Shown: positions 34,201-43,132 of the stretch, one piece after another
How the letters are laid out: each line of letters opens with the position of its first letter
How positions within the stretch are numbered: position 1 is the stretch's first letter
NCBI GenBank assembly: GCA_030015575.1
Contig: JASDDO010000018.1
Location: 380,179,908 to 380,243,907 of the forward strand
DNA from: Agapanthus africanus
Taxonomy: Eukaryota > Streptophyta > Magnoliopsida > Asparagales > Amaryllidaceae
Direction of reading: 5' to 3'
Length of the DNA: 64,000 nt
The notes under the pieces: generated by a model
The model's database searches: none
Told to the model about the DNA's origin: nothing
What the model saw: the letters and a program-made list of their open reading frames with translations, nothing else
Made by a program: the position numbers and the translations under genes

Positions 34201-35226
34201 ATCCATGCTAGCACCGTTTGCAACTCTGAGGGTCATGTCACCTGCCTTCAAAACTCTACGCTTTCTCAACGCCTGCAAAGAATTACAGATATGAGATCCT
34301 GATCCGGTATCCAATACCCAGGATGTAGAGTTTATTGATTGACAGTTTTCAATAACATACACACCTGAAGCTGAAGCCGCAACTCGCTTCAAATCCTGTG
34401 TTCTGGCCTTCCAAGCCTTGCAATCCTGTTTCCAGTGACTACTTTTGTGACAATAGAAGCATTCTTCCTTCCCCACCAGCTTTCCCGCTACCTTTGTTGC
34501 TTTTCCTTTTCCCTTCGTATCCACTTTACTGACACCGCCTCTTGGTTTGGCGGGGGCTTTCTTCTTCTTACCCTTGGCTTTCGCCCAGGATCTAGAAGAG
34601 GAAGATCCTCCTACAAACAAAGTGGATGTCTCCCTACCTTTCTGTAGGGTGCCCTCTGCACTCCTCAGCATGTTGAGGAGTTCTGAAAGTTCAACTTCTT
34701 TTTCCTGTAAGTTGAAGTTCAGGATGGACTGGGCGTAAGTGGAAGGAAGGGACTGGAGAATCAAGTCCGTATAGAGCTCATTCTCCAACGTGGTCCCAAG
34801 TTCTGCGAGCTCCTCTATGTAGCCAATCATCTTAAGCACGTGTTCCGCTACCGATGATCCGACGGCCAACCTTGCCGAAAACAACTTCTTCGACACTTCG
34901 TATCTGGCGATACGAGACTGCTCTCCATACAGTTCTTTTGTATGAAGAAATATGGACTCTAGGTCCATATTCTCGTGCCTCCTCTGATGTTCGTTGTCCA
35001 TCGAGGCAAGTACGAGGCATTTGGCCTTCGCGCAATCTATTTCCCAGGTCTTATAGATTTCCCTATCTACGACACTGGTTTTGGGACCTGGGACAGGAGG
35101 AGCTTTGGTGGTAAGGAGATACCCCAGCTTGTCGTAAGTGATTGCCATCTTGACATTCCTGAGCCAATCTTTGTAGTTTGGCCCTGTCAATATGTTTTTA
35201 TCTAGTAATAACTTAAGTCCGGTCAT
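31276..35226 (-). CDS. Ty1/copia Gag-Pol polyprotein, Angela lineage, intact
   Basis: A 1316-residue single-frame polyprotein that makes virus-like particles and copies the element into new sites. Visible parts: Gag (about 1-250) with a CX2CX4HX4C knuckle at 256-269 (CFYCHKSSHWKQDC); aspartic protease with DTGS at 306-309; integrase zinc finger H441/H446 and C472/C475; DD35E catalytic residues D502, D565, E601; reverse transcriptase with D904 (DVKTAFLNG) and YVDD at 989-992; RNase H with D1161, E1202 or E1204 and D1240, and a final D1289. No stop or shift interrupts it. The order integrase before RT is copia. Wording such as HSDVCGP, RSDRGGEY and NILKYLRRTK is typical of Angela/BARE-1. The start at 35226 gives a Gag beginning MTGLKLLLDK, the usual short lead before a DUF4219-like segment. 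Gag and Pol share one frame, so Gag excess would need splicing or another mechanism. Confidence 0.97.
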   Translation of the reverse strand: MTGLKLLLDKNILTGPNYKDWLRNVKMAITYDKLGYLLTTKAPPVPGPKTSVVDREIYKTWEIDCAKAKCLVLASMDNEHQRRHENMDLESIFLHTKELYGEQSRIARYEVSKKLFSARLAVGSSVAEHVLKMIGYIEELAELGTTLENELYTDLILQSLPSTYAQSILNFNLQEKEVELSELLNMLRSAEGTLQKGRETSTLFVGGSSSSRSWAKAKGKKKKAPAKPRGGVSKVDTKGKGKATKVAGKLVGKEECFYCHKSSHWKQDCKAWKARTQDLKRVAASASGVYVIENCQSINSTSWVLDTGSGSHICNSLQALRKRRVLKAGDMTLRVANGASMDAEAVGDYHLGLSDGHFLVLRSCYYVPNATCNIISVSLLSKEGYEFAFVSNVVNIHLNQVLIGSGTLNNGIYVLNQLQIFNVQNTHKRKSPEINKTFLWHCRLGHINERRLTKLHTEGYLDPFEYQSYATCQSCLKGKMKKTSFTGHGVRASELLGLVHSDVCGPMSTYARSGYSYFITFTDDFSRFGHVFLMKHKFEAFEKFQEYKNEVEKQTGKSIKALRSDRGGEYLSAEFLGYLKENGILSQLTPPYTPQHNGVSERRNRTLLNMVRSMMSNAELPRSFWGYALETAAYLLNRVPTKTVPTTPYELWSGKKPYLQYLKIWGCPAYVKKQHTDKLEARSVLCKFVGYPKNSRGYLFYYAEEQKVLVSRNAHFLEHQFLEKEISGSAIELEEIPEPQAITESLVELEGSKDQDIPTPLRRSSRQSHPPERYYGFLIDGDREDCIIDFDEPTSFQQAIQSVDSVKWLDAMRTEMESMYTNKVWTLDIAPDGVKPVGCMWIFKRKIGVDGQVETYKARLVAKGFRQRPGLDYDETFSPVAMLKSIRILLAIAAFHDYEIWQMDVKTAFLNGHLEECVYMDQPEGFIQSGSSGKVCKLLKSIYGLKQASRSWNICFDETVKEFGFIKNPDEPCIYCRFVARTVVFLVLYVDDILLIGNDIPMLQSVKGFLSHRFSMKDLGDASYILGIRIYRDRSKRILGLSQSRYIDTILKRFSMEDSKRGNLPACHGITLSKEMSPKTDLERDRMSIIPYASAVGSIMYAMLCTRTDVAYALSMVSRNQSNPGEKHWIAVKNILKYLRRTKEMFLVYGGKDLQIEAFADSSFQSDKDDSKSMSGFVFTLNGGAVCWKSSKQETVADSTMEAEYIAASDAAKEAVWMRKFLKELHVVPSIVDPIPLYCDNNGAIALAKEPRSHQKSRHILRQYHLIREIVDLQEIEVRRVASEDNTADPFTKALPQTQFERLIEMIGLRYASTWP

Positions 35227-36482
35227 GTTGAATGGTCGCTGCAGTTAGGAGAGAGAAAAGAAACACTTTAGCATGATGCTCTTGCAAGTTTAGAGTGGTT
35301 TTTAGTTTGTCTAAACTGGATGGCTCCCACTGTCTCTCGAATCCCTTCTCAAACCGTAAAGAAAGGATTAGTCAGGATCACTCTCACCGTACAATACTTG
35401 CTTAACCGTTCAGCCAGGCCAGTTTCGGTCTTCGAGGGAGGTTTTCCAACGCTTTCGCGAAGTTCCTTAATTAAGTAACCTCTTTTTCCTGTGGGCGTAG
35501 CCCCACTAACACCTTTCTAGACACCTACTAAGTTTATAGCATTGATCGTTAAGTGAGAGTTTTCCCGAGGAGTAGCATATACTCACAGTAGGATCGGGAT
35601 CCAAATATCATCGCGTGATGAAACCGAAGGAATCCTACCAGAATCATCACACTCCAAATGGTATGCAGCGCTAGCAAGTTTCAGTACTTATGAAACTCCC
35701 GATGTGGATTTTTGCCCCATGCTCTTATGACCTTGGCGTGAGGTCAAAATGTCATAAGTCACATGTCAAGTTCTTCCCATCATTATCCCGGTTAATTTGA
35801 ACCCACCCGTACCTACCCTTGACGTAGGTCAAAATGGCAGTACGACTGTCTCAAACCAACGCATTCTATCTATGCAACAGATAAATATCCGGCAGCTACC
35901 AATCACTATGCCTTGGCGTGAGGTCAAAATACATAGCTTGAATACTACCGAATATTTAGCTGAAATGATGGAGGGCTACGGATGGTTTTGGCGAAACCGT
36001 GAACGTAGTGAACTTGATATAATCGATGGAACGAGATAGCTTTTAAAAGGAGTGGTTCAAGCTCTGCGTTTAAAAGTTTAGTTTTGAAAAGAACCGAGTG
36101 GTTTTCAAAGTGTTCCATTCGACTTTTACTTGGTTTATTTTCTTGCATTAGTTCTTTTAATGCGTCCCATCATTTAATCCTACCATTGCAGAAAACAACC
36201 AAAATATGACGTACGCTTATGCCATTCGCATTCGCCACGGGGCCCCGTCATCACCCGTTAGGTTACTTAACTAACGACAGAGCGGGGGCTGGGCTAGCGC
36301 GGCTGTAAAACATAAGCAACGCCTAAATAGTTATCATATATAAATATATAGCAATGATAGACATTACAGATCACAGATGAATACATTGGATATACTAGGA
36401 ATCCGCAATCCGTTCGAGCCTGCAACGAAAAGCGGATTACACGGTCGCGGTGAATAGCCAATACCCCACCCAAGACCCCTAC

Positions 36483-36585
36483 GGGTGCGGCAAACTACCC
36501 GCCAAGTACCCGAAGCGAAGCAACCCCCCTCAACACCGTGAGTAGGCCACTCGGCACTTCGAGATACCCGGTAGTTTGTGCACCC
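36483..36585 (-). ncRNA. Leader nested-helix domain, C (single copy)
   Basis: Outer stem: GGGTGC-gg-CAAACTACC (36483-36499) pairs with GGTAGTTTG-t-GCACCC (36570-36585), 15 pairs without a mismatch. Inner stem: CGAAGCG (36511-36517) with CACTTCG (36555-36561), one C-A on the plus strand, i.e. G-U in RNA. Relative to A/B copy 1 the outer stem has two compensated pair changes and the inner stem one. Confidence 0.68.
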
Positions 36586-37049
36586 CCTCCATGGGTCTAT
36601 CCTAGGAGCAAAAACAGAAAAAAGAATTATACAATGACGGCTACAACCCCGACCCGGTTGCGCGGCCATACAAATAATATTATTACATCAATTTACATAT
36701 TACAATGAATGAAAGAAAAAGCAACACTCATCTCACATCCACCCCGGCTATTCATCCGCGACAATCCAATCCATTCATATACACATACCATCATCAATCA
36801 CAGATCACAGATATGTATAACCCCGACTAATCGACATATAGCGATTAGCCGACGTTCAATACATATAAACATCACAGATATAACCTTTTAGTCAAAGTGT
36901 ATTGAAGTTCGATAAAAAATACGGATTTATAGGCCCCCAAAAACAAATTTCTATTCTGGAAAACCTGGGCACAAATAAACCATCTTAAAAATCCCAAAAC
37001 CAAGCCAGAAATACACTGCACCAAACTCGACCCAGTGAAGAGCCAAGAC

Positions 37050-37097
37050 AGCCGCGGTTGCACGGCAATAGCTTGCTATTGCCGCGGAACCGCGGCT
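37050..37097 (-). ncRNA. GC-rich hairpin near primer site, C
   Basis: Outer stem AGCCGCGGTT (37050-37059) with AACCGCGGCT (37088-37097); inner stem CGGCAATAG (37063-37071) with CTATTGCCG (37076-37084) around a CTTG loop. It lies about 195 nt downstream of the primer site in RNA sense. A (11723-11759) and B (22686-22719) have differently worded GC-rich hairpins at about 205-215 nt. Confidence 0.7.
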
Positions 37098-37291
37098 CTT
37101 TGGTCGAATCACTGGATCGTTTTTGGTGGCTTTCTTCACAAAACCCTGAGATGATTTTTGGAGTATGATTTATTTTGTTTTGAACAGAAAAATTTTTAAC
37201 AGAAACTTAGGGTTTTGAAAACTCGGTTTTTCGATTTTTCCGATTCGAACTTCGATACACTCTACTACCTAGCTAGTTTATGTTTAGTTAG

Positions 37292-37303
37292 GCTCTGATA
37301 CCA
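37292..37303 (-). promoter_or_regulatory. Element C primer binding site (initiator tRNA-Met)
   Basis: On the minus strand TGGTATCAGAGC, one base inside the 5' LTR. Exact match to the standard plant copia primer site. Confidence 0.93.
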
Positions 37304-37304
37304 C

Positions 37305-39346
37305 TGTAAGTCCACGTTGCCCACCCCGGTGCTTTCGGGGAGACGGAAAACGGAATAAAAATCGAATTTTTATGAACTTAGGCAACATGGACTAGACTAT
37401 GAAGGATCTTTGCTAAAAAAAAACAAGCTAAAGCTAACTAGAAACTAGCTAAGTGCTAGAAAGGTTATACCTAGGGCTTTATGTCCTTCTCTCCTTGCTC
37501 CTTGGGGTGGTGGAAGGAGGTCACCTTAGTCGTCTTCTCACGTCGAAGAAAGATCCACCCGAAAGCCTCGACCTTTGGTTTCAACTCCAAACTAGAAGTA
37601 ACTAGGGTGCAAGAAGTGCTAATTCTAGAACCCTAGATGAGAGTAGAGATTATCAAGAAGAGGTTTTTCTCAAGCTTAAGTGTTTCTCAACACATGAGAG
37701 GGGAGAGCTTGAGGGAGAGGAAGAACAAGAGAGAGAAAATGAATGATAGAATGAGAATAAAATGAACCATTCTCACATATATGTGTGTATTATTTTAATT
37801 AGATAATTAGTAAGATAATTGTCATGGCTTAATCAAGACATGACCATTATCATTTCATTTTTAATGCAAATTGCAAGGATCAAAAAGCATCTTCCAAATG
37901 AAATGATGACGGTCAAAGTGTCAACCAAGGTCAACAAGTCAAGAAGGTCAAATGGTCAACAACCATAACCATGCACAATTATTAAACTAATATCAATTAA
38001 CCATAATACACACATAAGCATTAGGGTTAATAAAATGACAATAGTCATTAACCCTAATCAAAGTCCTCTCCCTCTGTCTCAAGCAACTGTGCATACGCAC
38101 CCGTATTCGTGATCCGAGGAATACGAATACAATGAGAAAAACCAATCCCAAATCATATACTAGGATCTGGCTTAAACCAAAGCCCGCTAGTATAAGCTGT
38201 CCGGACAGCAAATGTGCACAAGTGCGCGGATGTGAACGAACCCTGTCGCAAAACCATGCGACCTCCACTCATTTTGCCTAAAGGCGAATAGCACTCTGTA
38301 TGGGACTCTAAAGACTCGACACTACGCTGGCAGTGGGTTTAACCACAGACCGCAAGCGGCACTAGCTGTACGTAACGGTCCCCAGGTAGATGTCGATAAG
38401 AAGACTGATGAGGTGAACCCCATCTGAACTCCTACTAAGCCTGTATGTGACAATCTCCGTACAGTCCGGTCTGTTCGTCTGATACATCGCATGGCGGGCC
38501 TAGGGGGGCGGTGAACGTCAGTCCCCTAATAGCGGTACAAGTCGTGTCGGAGTGTAGCCCAGAACACCCTGAGATAACACTGGAAACCTACCAGTATATC
38601 TCGCTTGCCCTGGCCAGGGACTACTCGTGTAATGGCTCTCCTGGACACAGCGCGATGTCAACCCCCAATACCGGGAGAGACGAATCCTGTCTAACCGTCA
38701 CTGCCTCCAAGTGCTTCGGGACTGCACCCAAAAACTATCTGTTTGCACGACTCCTTTGAGCCGTGGTAGGGTAGTAATCAAAGTGCAGTGGGAACACACT
38801 CGAGGCGAAGTGACAGTGTCAAGTCAGCGGACTAAGCTGTACTCATGTCACCTGGGAACTGATAACTGACGATAGGTATAATACCAACCAACAGTTCCCG
38901 ACGAGTCCTGTCCAGTGTACTCGTAACCTAACGAGCACCCGCATACTATCTCAAGTACGACGTACTAACGGCTGTGGGACAGACCGTCTCCCACGCTGGG
39001 ATGAGAAGCGCATACGCTAGTCTACTCCGGAGTATCAATGCCCTGTCTCGATAGTCCAACGACTAGGGACCTGTATAAGGATGTGCTTATGGATTACCCA
39101 GCTCCCACGAGTGTGAGCGCCATCACAACGCTGGTAATCAAGCAAAGATCCTAAGGGCTCTACTAATATGTATATCAGCGATATGCTAAAAGAAACACAT
39201 GCACATATTAAAGCAGAGACAAACCAAGTAGCATACTACTATTTCGAGCAAGATTGTATATACAACTGTGAATATCCCAAGCTTCCATCAAGTAATATAC
39301 AAGCTAGTAAGATACAGTAACGGCCTCTAGGGCATATACACTAACA
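37305..39346 (-). repeat. Element C 5' LTR
   Basis: 2042 bp, the promoter-bearing copy for the minus-strand element. Followed by the TSD TTCCT at 39347-39351, then the G LTR resumes. Confidence 0.95.
37775..37784 (-). promoter_or_regulatory. Candidate TATA region of C LTR promoter
   Basis: ACATATATGT on the strand of transcription, followed 40-90 nt downstream by a CTCTCT-rich stretch typical of plant 5' transcript ends. The same motif is in the other C LTR near 29695. Position and context only; not proven. Confidence 0.3.
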
Positions 39347-39351
39347 TTCCT

Positions 39352-42035
39352 TTCCTCTCTAAATCTTTTCTTTGTTTCCCTCATATTCTTCAAAACCCCG
39401 CGAGCCAATCACAGCCCCTCTTTCCCTCGTACCGGGCCCACTGACCCCCCTCTCTCTCTCCTTTCCCTTTCTTTCTCTCTCTCTCTCTCTTCTGTCTCTC
39501 TCCTATCGCGCTTTCTCTCTCCGCTCGTGAATACTGTGCGCTCCTCAATTCCCGTCACCGCCTTCAAGTTCTGGTCACCTCCCTTCTTGCGCCCATATAT
39601 TCTTCGTCTTCTTTTTTTCTGCAAACCCATCACGAGAACCCTATCCGCTTCTCCTCCTTGTCGCACACAGCCGACGACGAAGCTCCCGACCTCGCTTCTC
39701 ATCCCTCACCACCATCTCCTCCCACGACCTCATCTCCTTCTTCTCCGCTGCTTCCCTCCAAACCCAGAAAACCTTCACCAAACCCCAGTAACCCTTACCC
39801 CCTCCTCCTTCAACTCACCGCTGATCTCACCCACTCTCCTCTCCTCCTCATCCTCCTTCCCTTCTTCTCCTTCATCTTTTTTTTTCTCTACTTAACCCTG
39901 CACAACCACTGCAGCCGCGACCCATTTCCCCAGGCACCCTGCACCCTCGTCGGAGCTTCGCCGACTATTCCCCATCACCATTGCCATCTCCCCCTCTCCT
40001 CTGCTCTCCACATAGCACCCAAAACCCTGCATCACAACCCCAGAAAACCAGACCCGAGCCCAAACCCTAACCAAACCGTAGATCTTCTAAAACCCTTCTC
40101 CGGCGCCCCTCACCGCCGTCGATCTCGCCGCTACTGCTAGCACACCCCTCTGCAGCCTAGTAAGCCATCGTACACACCTTTCTCCTCTACTCTCTTTCTT
40201 CTTGCTTTCTTTTTCTTTTTCCTTAAGATCTTGTTTCTTGTATTCGCTGTTTTGCCAAGATCGCCGGAGTTGGCCACGACATCGACTATCCCGACGACCC
40301 AGCGAGGACCTCTGACCCGTGTGTTTCCATTGTTCGTCATTTGGATTCATTCCGTGTACCTTGCGCGCGTCGCGACTTTTCCCGCCGACGCGAGACGTTC
40401 CGTTTTCCGTATTGCGATCCGTCGAGGCAAGTGAAACTTGATACATGCTATTCATACTATTCCTATATTAATTTATCTATTTTCCTATTAAATCTATAGA
40501 TAGAATCTAAAGTATTGAATTCCAAGTTAACAGCACCAATGTTCCGTTTACATATTTCAGATCTAGAACTTGAAACCTAACTGTTGCATCTAGTTTACTA
40601 TACCTAGTAATCACATTTATATGTTAGATCACATAATCACAATTGTTTTATAGCCATATTACCCTTTTGTAGTTTTTACCCTATCGGACGACCGGTTGCA
40701 TACATTTAGCCTTATTCATATTCAATTGCATCTCTAGATTGTTTTAATACATATTAATATGATTTTATCATCCACATTTGTTATACTGCATTCCTGAAAT
40801 GTTAAAACTATTCCTTAAACCTAAACTGATAACCGTGCATCCAAGTAGTTTAATCCGTACCTATTTACATATCATATTACATGTACCAGTTCTTGTTGTG
40901 ATAATAACCATGCTTGTCTATTTGTAACCATGATTTTGCTAGTTGATTATGAGCACCCATATGATATCTTGTACACCCTGACGTGACTTGCTACACATAT
41001 TACTTGACCCGACGTGGTACCGTACACTCTTGATATGACATGACACCTAAATACACTACTTGACTTGACCTGATGTACCATGGCTTTACCCGTTACCTGA
41101 TCTTGTGTCTAATGCCAACAAACATAATCTGTAGTCCTTGCGGACCGTTCCTGTTGTCTATCCAGACAAACTTGTACCTGCCTGATCCTGTGTTGGCATT
41201 AGCTCCAGATTACTTGAATACCTGACTTGAACACATATAACTTGGGGGTATGGGGAAATCAATGATGAAACCTGACTTGTAACTCGACAGTTGCTTGCTT
41301 TTACTGATCAGTTTAGAGGCTAGGCCTGCCTCGGGATGCTGCTGCTGACATAATTCGTCTTTACATATTCCCTGTTTTAATGCCTAGAGGCACGTCTCGG
41401 TTTCAGCCCGAGAGTCTTAGACCGTGGTCCCGGGCATGCACGAGATACTATTGAGTTATATCGATGATTTATCAAATTGATTTCAAATACTTAAGAGTAG
41501 ATAACCCAATAGACCAGTTTAGATTACTCACCGTACACTGCCTTTCACTGCCTTGATTTATATTGTTGTTACACCTGCTTTACAACTTATGATTATATTT
41601 GCATGCCTTGCTATATTATTACTGCTTGATGTTACGACGCGCTGACGTCTGGGTTTTGCATGGCCCAGATCCCGTACATTTGCTGCAGTCCGAGCAGGAG
41701 TACTTCAGCCAGCAGGCTGCGCAGTGAGGATTCAGTAGTTGTTAGTTCTTTACTTTTCAGCATTTTATTTCCTGATGTGAACCCGCATTGTGGGACATAC
41801 ATTCCAGTTATATTTTGTATTAGATCTTTTGCTTCCGTATTATTATTCTTGACTCATTTTATTTTAGCTTATGGACATGTATTAGATAGTTTTATTTTGT
41901 TCTTGATATCTCTACAGTCGTAATGTAACTGTGGAAGGACAATTCCTATCCACATGTATCATGGTTCTTTTGCTATATTATTACTTCCCTTTTTCACGTG
42001 CCTACTTAGCATACTCTGGGAAGCGGGGCATGACA
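39352..42035 (+). repeat. G 5' LTR, segment 2 of 2
   Basis: Continues the LTR after C and ends GGGGCATGACA at 42035. It contains a long pyrimidine-rich stretch (about 39420-40200) and the multibranch inverted repeat at 41109-41202. ORFs here (39527-40455) are low-complexity P/S/T or R/E/K strings on opposite strands and shift between the two LTR copies. Confidence 0.93.
41109..41202 (+). repeat. Multibranch inverted repeat in G 5' LTR
   Basis: Outer stem CTAATGCCAACA (41109-41120) with TGTTGGCATTAG (41191-41202), 12 bp. It encloses GTCC-TTGC-GGAC and TTGTCT-ATCC-AGACAA. The 3' LTR copy (48418-48510) keeps all three stems, losing one outer pair. No tRNA box sequences, so not a tRNA. Confidence 0.7.
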
Positions 42036-42044
42036 TGGTTCTTT

Positions 42045-42058
42045 TGGTATTAGAGCCA
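42045..42058 (+). promoter_or_regulatory. G primer binding site (tRNA-Met type)
   Basis: TGGTATTAGAGCCA, nine bases after the 5' LTR end. One base differs from TGGTATCAGAGCCA. Confidence 0.75.
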
Positions 42059-42430
42059 TAGGTTAATCGGGTTTGAATTTTTTGTAGTTGGGTATTGGAC
42101 CCAATACACGAATCAGAATACCCGTGATTAGGAAACATGTCCTGCCACCTTACCGCCTTACCATTCTTGAATCTTAACCTCCTCCTGATTCTACTTTTGC
42201 GATGTGCAAACCTCCTTTGCATATCGACTCGAAAACCTGGTTTCCTTTGTTTATCTCTAGAGCTTAGGCGACTTGAGTGGAGTTATGTGATTGTAACTAT
42301 AATACCCCGGCATAGTTACAATGCGGTACTCTATTTAAGTAACTTGGAGTTCTAGCGTTGACTCATATCCTTGATCTATATGTTGAATCTGTTATCGTAC
42401 TAATACTCTTTGGTGTTTGGTTGCAGTATC

Positions 42431-43132
42431 ATGGAAGCCAGGAATCTACAATCGTACCAGATGTGTATGGATGACACTACTTTGCTTGGAGTAATCCGTG
42501 ACTTGCTTGAGGACCACAAGTAGCAGACCGAGCTGAAGTCGGCGCTTGCACTAAACCAAACATCCGTACGTAGAAGTGTTCCGGTGAACAGACGCAGCGC
42601 AGCACCAATGAAGAAAAAAATTGTGGTTGATCGGAAGAGGAGCGTGATTTGTGACTATTGCCATGTATACGGACATGTGCAAAGAGATTGCCGAAGGAAA
42701 CGGGGACTCTGTTTGGTTTGTGGATCGGCGGATCACACTATCCATGTTTGTCCGTCGAAACTTCATAAGGAAGAGAATGTTCGGAGGCCAGTGTTACCCA
42801 AGAAAAAAGGAAGGATGTTGTGCGACTTCTACCAACGACCGGGTCATTATCGTAGAGATTGTCGTAAGAGGCTTAGACTTTGTTTGATTTGTGGATTAGT
42901 GGATCACATCATTGATAATTGTCCGTCAAGGCTAAGATTGAAGGAGGATACTCAGGAGCCACCGCAAGAGCAGCTTCCGGATCAGGAGCAGTTAATTTGG
43001 GGAGCTAATCAGGCTCAGGCTTTTCCCCTGATGGCTGAAGAGGCTAAAGCTTCAGAGGAAGTCGTTTCAGGTACCCTATTTGTTCATGGTTTTCTCGCAT
43101 TAGCGTTATTCAATTCTAGTGCATCCCCTTGA
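42431..43132 (+). pseudogene. G gag remnant with four zinc knuckles, and protease start
   Basis: Begins at ATG 42431 (MEARNLQSYQM), hits a stop at 42521-42523, then stays open to 43132. The capsid-sized part of a Tekay Gag (several hundred residues) is missing, so an internal deletion brings the N-terminus next to the nucleocapsid. From the ATG at 42584 (182 codons) four CCHC-type knuckles are visible: C23/C26/H31/C36, C43/C46/H51/C56, C80/Y83/H88/C93 and C100/C103/H108/C113. The pairs resemble each other, so a two-knuckle unit was duplicated; the third has lost a cysteine (Tyr). The end is the protease active-site loop, but it reads LFNSSAS where LFDSGAS is expected, losing the catalytic Asp (residue 177) and Gly. 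Confidence 0.8.

Larger units (their letters stand above)
35227..37304 (-). other. Element C 5' leader with conserved hairpins
   Basis: A 2.08-kb untranslated leader from primer site to the Gag ATG. From the primer site: GC hairpin 37050-37097; nested-helix domain 36483-36585; GCCCC/GGGGC with CGTTAG/CTAACG (36242-36289); three hairpins with related loops, CTTATGAC/GTCATAAG (35724-35758), CGTAC/GTACG (35808-35844) and CTATG/CATAG (35906-35936); AGTTTC/GAAACT (35677-35697). A and B have the same order. The loops here read CTTGGCGTGAGGTCAAAAT (first and third) and CTTGACGTAGGTCAAAAT (second). Confidence 0.78.
29221..39346 (-). mobile_element. Element C: complete Angela-lineage Ty1/copia retrotransposon
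   Basis: 10,126 bp on the minus strand. LTRs 29221-31261 (2041 bp) and 37305-39346 (2042 bp); TSD TTCCT at 29216-29220 and 39347-39351; exact tRNA-Met primer site at 37292-37303; 2.08-kb leader; one uninterrupted Gag-Pol frame 31276-35226; polypurine tract 31262-31275. LTR divergence looks like 1-2 %, clustered in the first 250 bp. It has every part an autonomous copia element needs. Its LTR tips (TGTT..., ...ACTTACA), primer site, polypurine tract and leader plan match those of non-autonomous B, so it or a sister copy could supply enzymes to that family. Confidence 0.96.

Noticed and set aside
31549-35205. Plus-strand ORFs of up to 147 codons
   Set aside because: Antisense shadows of the intact minus-strand Gag-Pol of C.
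39527-40455. Overlapping ORFs of 120-160 codons on both strands, repeated at 46734-47750
   Set aside because: They lie in the pyrimidine-rich part of the G LTRs. Composition is low-complexity, and start, stop and length shift between the two LTR copies. No domain is seen.
41109-41202. Possible tRNA gene
   Set aside because: Cloverleaf-like pairing only; no box A or box B sequence and no fitting anticodon arm.
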